This document shows positions 1 to 4,646 of a stretch of DNA of 7,583 nucleotides, piece after piece. Both the position numbers and the translations under genes were made by a program. The first letter of the stretch is position 1; each line of letters opens with the position of its first letter. Source of the DNA: Acidimicrobiales bacterium (lineage in GTDB: Bacteria; Actinomycetota; Acidimicrobiia; Acidimicrobiales; UBA8190). The stretch lies in the NCBI GenBank assembly GCA_030042575.1, contig JASHZK010000263.1:1-7583 (forward strand). The letters are read 5' to 3'. The notes beneath the pieces were generated by a model. That model was not told the origin of the DNA. It saw nothing but the letters and a program-made list of their open reading frames with translations, and made no database searches.

Positions 1-1
1 G

Positions 2-310
2 GTCACCGAGTGCGACCGGGTTCGGTGGTTCGCCACCGCTTTGGCCGATTCGGACCTGGCCGAGGCCGGGCGGCTGATGACGGCCAGCCACCAGAGCCTG
101 GCTCGGGATTTCGAAGTGTCCACGCCCCAGCTCGACGCCCTGGTCGGGCGCCTGCTGAGCACGCCGGGCGTCTACGGGGCTCGCCTCACCGGAGCCGGCT
201 TCGGGGGTTGTGTGGTGGCTCTGGCCGATCCCGGCGCCGTCGATCTCGCCTCCTTCGCCACGGCGGCCTGGCGAGTACGGCCGAGTGCCGGCGCTGCCGT
301 CGTCGAGTGA
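2..310 (+). CDS. galK: Galactokinase, C-terminal fragment (5' end outside window)
   Basis: Galactokinase phosphorylates galactose with ATP to galactose-1-phosphate, the first step of the cytosolic Leloir pathway. Only the last 102 codons are present; the reading frame is open from base 2, and the TGA stop is at 308-310. The fragment has the galactokinase-type stretch [17 protein letters not shown], matching the family pattern SHxSLxxxxxVSxPELD. It also has the C-terminal GHMP-kinase glycine-rich motif [13 protein letters not shown], which in the family lies near the sugar and phosphate site. Most galactokinases read TGGGFGGC, so the single Gly to Ala change is minor. The ATP-binding GHMP motif and the N-terminal galactose-binding signature lie upstream of the window and cannot be checked. 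Another GHMP kinase is possible, but the SHxSL...VSxPxLD pattern favours galactokinase. The gene runs toward the minus-strand PH/SHOCT gene. Confidence 0.87.
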   Translation, partial: VTECDRVRWFATALADSDLAEAGRLMTASHQSLARDFEVSTPQLDALVGRLLSTPGVYGARLTGAGFGGCVVALADPGAVDLASFATAAWRVRPSAGAAVVE

Positions 311-312
311 AC

Positions 313-331
313 TCCCGGCCCGCTTTCGGGA
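313..331. terminator. Weak hairpin in the galK / PH-SHOCT convergent gap
   Basis: The 37-base gap between the two convergent stop codons can fold as TCCCG (313-317) with CGGGA (327-331). Alternatively it can fold as a tighter CCCG-CTTT-CGGG hairpin (319-330). Being symmetric, it could act on either strand. There is no T tract after it on either side, so a classical intrinsic terminator is not shown. The call rests only on position and the short inverted repeat. Confidence 0.25.
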
Positions 332-347
332 CAGAACCGAGCCGACG

Positions 348-1061
348 CTACAGCCGGTCGAGCAGCCTGCCCCGGCGCTCGGCGAACTCCGCCTCGGTCA
401 GAAGACCGCGCCGTCGCAGCTCGTCGAGCTCGATCAGCTGCTGGGCCACCGAGCGGTGGACGGTATGAGGGGCAAGCACGGTGCCCGCGGGCGGCGTGTC
501 GTCCCCGGTTCGAGCCGCCGGAGCGGGCACGGGCCGGGAGTCCGGGTTGGAGGCGACGAATCCCCGACTGTCGACAGGCGGGTCCGTCAGCGCGGCGATC
601 TGCTCGTGCACGGCGCGGGCCAACAGGGCCGGGTGCCGAACGTGGTCGAAGCCGATCACGCCTCGATCACCGCCCACGGAAACGAAGAGGCGGCCGGTGC
701 CCATCAGCCGTTGGACCATGGACTGGCGATAGGAGATCTCGTTGACCCGCTCCAGCCGGACGTCGACGCCGTGGCGGGCCACCACACCCGAGCGCTGGAT
801 CAGGCGCCCGGTGGTGACCACCAAGTTCGTCCTCCACCACCGCAACCCTCGGCCCGCCAACCACAAGGCGCACAGCCCGGCCAGCACCAGGAGCCCGATG
901 ACGAGGGCCGATGGAGCAGAAGCCCAGGCGACCACCAGGGCCACCAAGGCGGCCAGGACCAAGGCCAGCGCGGGAAGTGGCCATCCGAGAGCCGACCAGT
1001 GGGGGCGGAGCTCCTCCACCACTTGCTCACCCTCGGTCAGCTGTCGTCGGGGGAAGGCCAC
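348..1061 (-). CDS. Membrane PH-domain protein (bPH2/YdbS-like, DUF304) with C-terminal SHOCT motif
   Basis: A 237-residue predicted membrane protein of unknown function. After a short charged start come two adjacent hydrophobic segments, about residues 27-47 and 51-71. A bacterial pleckstrin-homology-like domain follows at about 75-160, with the typical LVVTTGRLIQRSGVV strand-turn-strand and a later VGFDHVRHP-like region. A low-complexity Pro/Ala linker spans about 165-200. The last ~34 residues (204-237) form a SHOCT motif, with the pattern L.ELRRRGLLTEAEFAERRGRLL. SHOCT motifs are short C-terminal helices thought to mediate oligomer or partner contacts. The start is GTG at 1061-1059. A good GAGGAG ribosome binding site lies 9 bases upstream, and the opening AFPRRQL..GE.VV.ELRPHW is typical of actinobacterial relatives. 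It lies 33 bases downstream of the ddl-like gene on the same strand and may be cotranscribed, but its own strong ribosome binding site allows independent translation. Confidence 0.82.
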   Translation of the reverse strand: MAFPRRQLTEGEQVVEELRPHWSALGWPLPALALVLAALVALVVAWASAPSALVIGLLVLAGLCALWLAGRGLRWWRTNLVVTTGRLIQRSGVVARHGVDVRLERVNEISYRQSMVQRLMGTGRLFVSVGGDRGVIGFDHVRHPALLARAVHEQIAALTDPPVDSRGFVASNPDSRPVPAPAARTGDDTPPAGTVLAPHTVHRSVAQQLIELDELRRRGLLTEAEFAERRGRLLDRL

Positions 1062-1070
1062 TGCGGCGGG

Positions 1071-1076
1071 CTCCTC
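1071..1076 (-). promoter_or_regulatory. Shine-Dalgarno site of the PH/SHOCT gene
   Basis: On the minus strand this reads GAGGAG and ends 9 bases before the GTG start at 1061. It fixes that start and contrasts with the genes upstream in the block, which lack such a site. Confidence 0.7.
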
Positions 1077-1094
1077 GAATCGGCTCGGGCCGAC

Positions 1095-2207
1095 TCAGGC
1101 CAGCTTGGCGGCTATGGCGCCGGCGTCGCGCAGCACGGCACCGTCGGCCCCCACCGCGCTGTGCCGCACCGCGGGCCGTCGCTGGGCTTCTGTGACCATG
1201 TCGGCCAGAAGGACGCGAAAGGCAACGGGTGGATCGACCCACAGATAGCGAGCCAGCGACCCCGGAACGGTGTTGATCTCGTTGACGAACAGCTCCTGGC
1301 CGTCGGAGAGGAAGTCGATACGGGCCACGCCCCTCACCTGCGAGAGGTGGGCCACGACCAGGGCCGCTTCGTGCAGTCGGTCCCCCAGGGCGGGGCTGAG
1401 CACGGCAGGCAGCTCCCGGGGGGCGCTGTCCATCCCTTCGCCGCCCACGTACTTGTCGGCGTATCCCAGGATCTCGGACCCCGGCGATGTGCGCAGGGGC
1501 CGTTCGACGGCCGACAGCGCCAGGTCGGGCCAGCTGCGAACGGCCACGTTCAGGTCGAACAGCTCCTCTCGAAAAGGCTCGAGCACCGCACCGCGTCGCA
1601 GGTGGGGACTGGCTTCGAGCCGGGCCCGGGCCGTGGCCAGATCCTCGACCACCTCGACGCCGATGGACGACCCGCCGAAGCGGGGCTTCACGATGTAGGG
1701 GCCGGCCACGTCGACCTCGGTATCGGCACGCAGGTCGACCCGGGGCAAGGCGGGCAGCCCGGCGGCCGCCACCACGCCCGAGAAAGCGAGCTTGTCCATG
1801 CCCAGGGCCGCCCCCGTCGCCGTCGGACCGGTGTAACGCACATCGGCCAGATCCAGTGCCGCTTGCAGCGATCCGTCCTCGCCCGGTCCGCCGTGACAGC
1901 AGTTGACCAACACGTCCAGCGGCAACGGCCGGGAGCGGCCCATGCGGCTGGAGGTGACGAAGCCGCCACTGTCGCCGCCCAGGAGCAGCTGTACCGGATC
2001 GGCACCTGCGGGGACCCCGTCGACGAAGGCCGCCGCCTCGAGCGTGGGCGGCAGCCGGTGCCAGTCACCGGTCTTGGACCAGTAGAGGGCGATCACCGGC
2101 TCCCCGGCGCCGTGCAGCTCGCGGGCCGCCTGCAGACCGGTGAGGATGCTGACGTCGTGCTCGGGGGAGGGTCCGCCGAAGGCGACGGCGATGGTGGCGT
2201 CGGACAA
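1095..2207 (-). CDS. D-alanine--D-alanine ligase family protein (ATP-grasp), divergent C-terminal acceptor loop
   Basis: A 370-residue cytosolic ATP-grasp enzyme predicted to join two D-alanines, using ATP, for peptidoglycan precursor synthesis. Visible motifs are GGPSPEHDVSILTG (11-24, with the family Glu at 16), HGGPGEDGSLQ (105-115), MDK (137-139), YIVKPRFGGSSIGVEVV (171-187) and DKY (251-253). The C-terminal part has RGVARIDFL (292-300) and NEINTVPG (309-316). The Glu16/Ser181/Tyr253 set appears to match the Glu-Ser-Tyr triad of E. coli DdlB, and this Tyr is Phe in the D-lactate-using Leuconostoc enzyme, so a D-Ala acceptor is favoured. After NTVPG, however, the usual (F/M)T(S/E) run is replaced by SLARYLW. 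The ~30-residue tail after 340 ends in AGAIAAKLA. The start is a forced TTG: the murF-like TAA stop is in the same frame just upstream, and no ATG or GTG lies before the first motif. The 6-base gap to that gene strongly suggests cotranscription. Confidence 0.88.
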   Translation of the reverse strand: MSDATIAVAFGGPSPEHDVSILTGLQAARELHGAGEPVIALYWSKTGDWHRLPPTLEAAAFVDGVPAGADPVQLLLGGDSGGFVTSSRMGRSRPLPLDVLVNCCHGGPGEDGSLQAALDLADVRYTGPTATGAALGMDKLAFSGVVAAAGLPALPRVDLRADTEVDVAGPYIVKPRFGGSSIGVEVVEDLATARARLEASPHLRRGAVLEPFREELFDLNVAVRSWPDLALSAVERPLRTSPGSEILGYADKYVGGEGMDSAPRELPAVLSPALGDRLHEAALVVAHLSQVRGVARIDFLSDGQELFVNEINTVPGSLARYLWVDPPVAFRVLLADMVTEAQRRPAVRHSAVGADGAVLRDAGAIAAKLA

Positions 2208-2213
2208 AGCGGG

Positions 2214-3749
2214 TTAAGGGTAGTGGTCCGGCAGGTCGTTCTCGAAGAGCACGGCGTCGCCCTCGCCCAGCTCGTGGCGCACCCACGCCACGGCCTGGTC
2301 GCGGTGGTCGAGGACCACGGCGCCGGCGGGCGCCCCCCGGAGCAGGGCCCGCCGGTTGGTACGCCCCACCACCACCAGCTCGGCGCCCGCTCCGGCGACC
2401 AGGGCGGCCAACTGCGCGTTCTCCTCTCGTTGGCGAGGACCGAGCTCGACCATGCCCGGGGTCACCACCACCCGCCTTCCCCCCGGCGGGGCCAGCCGGA
2501 GCAGGGCTTCCAGCGCCACCCGGGCGCCTCGTGGGTTGGCGTTGTAGGTGTCGTCGAGCACCAGGCACCGGCCGGCGGCGATGGGCACCGGCTCCAGCCG
2601 GTGGGGAGCGGCGGGCAACGTGGCCAGACGAGCGACCAGCACGGCGGGGTCGACCCCCAGCTGCAGGGCGACGGCGACGGCACAACCGATATTGCCGGGA
2701 CGAGCGTCGAGGTGCAGCTCGGCCAGCTTCTCCCCTCGCACCCGCAGGACCAGCCCTTCGCCGGCACTTTCCACGCACACGTCGGCGGCCGGGTCCTGCT
2801 CGGAGACCCGCCACACCGTCTTGCCGGCCGACTGGCAGTGATCGGCGAGGGCGGCCAGACGGGGGTCGTCGTTGTAGAGCACCACGCACTGCGCCGGCTC
2901 CAAGATCTCGGCCTTGGCCTCGACGATGGCGTCCTCGGTGCGGAAGCGCTCCAGATGGACGGGGCCGACGGCGGTGATCACCGAGATCTCCGGGCCCATC
3001 CACCGGCACAGCTCGGCGATCTCCCCCCGGCCGTAGGTGCCCATCTCGGCCACGAGGACCTCGGTGCCGTCGGCCAGCTGCTCGTTGACCGTGCGGGCCA
3101 ACCCGGCCCGGTTGTTGAAGCTGGCCGGGCTGGCCGTCACCGAGAACGTCCCCGAGAGGAGGTGGGCGACGTACCCCTTGGTGCTCGTCTTCCCGTAGGA
3201 GCCCGTGACGGCCACCACCCGGGGACCGATCCGGGCCAGCCGGTTGGCGGCTCGGGCCACGAAGCGGCCGACCAGGTGGCGCTCGAGAGGCGCCGTCAGC
3301 GCCAGGGCGGCGTCGAGGAGGGCAGGAGCAGCCAGAGCCGCCGCGGCGGCGGCTGCCGGTCCGGCCCCGAAGATGGTCCCCAGCGCGACGACGGCGGCCT
3401 CGAGGACCACCCAGGCGGCGGCCAGCGTGCGAAGCCGGCGGGTCCAGTCGAGCGGCGAGGTGCGGCCCCGCAGGCCCAGAGCGAACGGGCCCACGGCCAC
3501 GGCGACAGCGGTGGCGAAGCCGGCCACCGGCCAGCGCGCCGAGAGAACCAGGCCGGCGGCTCCCGCCAGGGCCAGGGCCTCGCTGGCCGGGGACGCCAGC
3601 CACCAGCGCAGGGCGAAACGGGAGACGGTGCCGGGCAGGTAGTGCTCGCGCTGAGCCACCCGTAGCCAGCGCACGCCGGCCAGCCCGGCGGATGCCGCGC
3701 AGACCGCCACCACGGCCACGTCGAAGCCCGTTGATGCGCCGCTCGACAT
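2214..3749 (-). CDS. Membrane-anchored MurF-like Mur ligase (D-Ala-D-Ala-adding type)
   Basis: A 511-residue protein. Residues ~175-511 form a Mur ligase ATPase plus C-terminal domain resembling MurF, which adds D-Ala-D-Ala to UDP-MurNAc-tripeptide. Motifs are P-loop GSYGKTSTK (183-191), SFNNRAGLART (210-220), EMGTYGRGEI (235-244) and ITAVGPVHLERF (258-269). AKAEI (278-282) carries the Lys that is carbamylated in the family. YNDDP (292-296), HRLEPVP (383-389), DDTYNANP (399-406) and TPGMVELG (430-437) follow. Canonical MurF begins with a ~100-residue UDP-substrate domain; here residues 1-170 instead hold about five hydrophobic segments (~9-27, 54-71, 74-93, 107-127, 130-150). I therefore leave out the symbol murF. 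The chosen ATG lies 47 bases after the hydrolase stop; an upstream extension reads through the hydrolase in another frame and shows no homology. A GGAGG 22 bases before this ATG is too far to serve it. The ddl-like gene follows after 6 bases. Confidence 0.84.
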   Translation of the reverse strand: MSSGASTGFDVAVVAVCAASAGLAGVRWLRVAQREHYLPGTVSRFALRWWLASPASEALALAGAAGLVLSARWPVAGFATAVAVAVGPFALGLRGRTSPLDWTRRLRTLAAAWVVLEAAVVALGTIFGAGPAAAAAAALAAPALLDAALALTAPLERHLVGRFVARAANRLARIGPRVVAVTGSYGKTSTKGYVAHLLSGTFSVTASPASFNNRAGLARTVNEQLADGTEVLVAEMGTYGRGEIAELCRWMGPEISVITAVGPVHLERFRTEDAIVEAKAEILEPAQCVVLYNDDPRLAALADHCQSAGKTVWRVSEQDPAADVCVESAGEGLVLRVRGEKLAELHLDARPGNIGCAVAVALQLGVDPAVLVARLATLPAAPHRLEPVPIAAGRCLVLDDTYNANPRGARVALEALLRLAPPGGRRVVVTPGMVELGPRQREENAQLAALVAGAGAELVVVGRTNRRALLRGAPAGAVVLDHRDQAVAWVRHELGEGDAVLFENDLPDHYP

Positions 3750-3757
3750 GGACTGCC

Positions 3758-3763
3758 AGGGTA
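3758..3763 (-). promoter_or_regulatory. Candidate -10 element for a leaderless murF-like transcript
   Basis: On the minus strand this reads TACCCT, a TAnnnT match, ending 8 bases before the ATG at 3749. Transcription would then start at or next to the start codon. There is no convincing -35. The gene could equally be read through from the hydrolase 47 bases upstream. Confidence 0.35.
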
Positions 3764-3796
3764 GCGACGCCTCCGGGCCGGTCCGCTGACTCCCGG

Positions 3797-4585
3797 TCAG
3801 CCGGCGGCGGCGGCCAGGGCCCGGGCCACGGCCGACCGCAGCGCATCGGGGGCGGTCAGCGGGGTGACGTGCCCTACCGGGCCGCAGGTGGTGAGGGTGG
3901 CGCCCGGCACCAGGGCGGCGGCGGCTCGGGCCATGGACAGTGGCGCCGCGGTGTCGTCCTCGGCCCACAGCAGCTCGACAGGGCAGCGCAGCCGGGCCAG
4001 AAGGGTTTCGTAGTGCTCGGAGAGCACCCGAACCAGCACACCGCGCATGACACCTTGGGCGTTTCGGTAATCCGAGGAGCCGTAGCGCCGCCGAGCCTCC
4101 TCCAGGCGCCGCTCGCCCACCAGGTGGGCGCGCCGCAGGGCCCGCAGGGCCAGGAAGGGGGCGGGCGGGCGGCGGCGGGGACCATGGGCGACGAGCTGCG
4201 GCACGCCGGTGAGCACGAGCCCGCCCACCAGTTCGGGGTGGTGGGCGGCCAGGGCCAGGGCGACGCGCCCGCCGAAGCTGTGTCCCACCACCACCGCCGG
4301 CGCCCGGACATCGGGACCCGAGGCGTCGGCGCCGACCACCTCGAACAGCGGGAGCAGGGCGGCGGCGTACTCCTCGCTGCCCCACGGTGCCGGGGGGGCG
4401 GGAGTGGCGCCGAAGCCGGGGAGGTCGGGAGCGACCACGTCGAGGGGCCCGCCGGGAGCGGCGGGGCCCAGGGACAGGGCGAAATCGGCGTGGGTACGAG
4501 CCCATCCGTGCAGGGCCAGGAGCCGGGCCGGCGTCTGTCCCCAGTGCTCGCCGAAGAGGCTCGCGCCGGCGAGCGAGCGAAGCAT
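3797..4585 (-). CDS. Alpha/beta-fold hydrolase
   Basis: A 262-residue single-domain alpha/beta hydrolase with no signal peptide or membrane segment, so probably cytosolic. It has the oxyanion-region LLALHGWART (22-31) and DLPGFGATP (54-62). The nucleophile elbow is VVVGHSFGGRVAL (98-110), giving catalytic Ser103. The acid is probably Asp211 in LLWAEDDTAAP (206-215), and the base is His239 in GPVGHVTPL (235-243). The triad is complete and in canonical order and spacing. A cap region around 140-200 is Arg-rich. The fold covers esterases, lipases, C-C hydrolases and acyltransferases, so the substrate cannot be read from sequence. It is the first gene of the minus-strand block that continues into the MurF-like and Ddl-like ligases, 47 bases away, so a role linked to cell-wall precursors or lipids is possible but only inferred. 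The ATG at 4585 has no Shine-Dalgarno site and may be leaderless. Confidence 0.85.
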   Translation of the reverse strand: MLRSLAGASLFGEHWGQTPARLLALHGWARTHADFALSLGPAAPGGPLDVVAPDLPGFGATPAPPAPWGSEEYAAALLPLFEVVGADASGPDVRAPAVVVGHSFGGRVALALAAHHPELVGGLVLTGVPQLVAHGPRRRPPAPFLALRALRRAHLVGERRLEEARRRYGSSDYRNAQGVMRGVLVRVLSEHYETLLARLRCPVELLWAEDDTAAPLSMARAAAALVPGATLTTCGPVGHVTPLTAPDALRSAVARALAAAAG

Positions 4586-4593
4586 GGGCGGTC

Positions 4594-4599
4594 AGGGTA
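4594..4599 (-). promoter_or_regulatory. Candidate -10 element for a leaderless hydrolase transcript
   Basis: Minus-strand TACCCT, within GGTACCCT, ends 8 bases before the ATG at 4585. A weak TTGCGC lies 15 bases upstream of it (4615-4620). Position and the lack of a ribosome binding site support a leaderless promoter for the ligase block. Confidence 0.4.
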
Positions 4600-4631
4600 C
4601 CGGGGTCCACCTCGGCGCAACACCCGGTCGG

Positions 4632-4637
4632 TACCGT
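4632..4637 (+). promoter_or_regulatory. Candidate -10 element for a leaderless helicase transcript
   Basis: Plus-strand TACCGT, within the palindrome CGGTACCG (4629-4636), ends 9 bases before the helicase ATG at 4647. No good -35 or Shine-Dalgarno site is visible. With the mirror element at 4594-4599 it makes the 61-base gap 4586-4646 a likely compact divergent promoter. Confidence 0.38.
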
Positions 4638-4646
4638 CGCCTGACA

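Noticed and set aside
210..3665. A plus-strand frame with no stop codon for 3456 bases, antisense to the PH/SHOCT, Ddl-like and MurF-like genes
   Set aside because: Its translation is low-complexity and rich in Gly, His, Gln, Arg and Pro, with no recognisable motif. It lies opposite three genes with strong motif support. Long open antisense frames are expected where third positions are nearly all G or C.
2065..3846. A 593-residue Arg/Gly/Pro-rich minus-strand frame overlapping the MurF-like and Ddl-like genes
   Set aside because: Out-of-frame shadow: composition is arginine- and proline-rich throughout, with no domains.
4209..4646. Upstream extension of the helicase frame
   Set aside because: It is antisense to the motif-complete hydrolase gene and shows no helicase sequence before the Q motif at residue 11 of the chosen protein.
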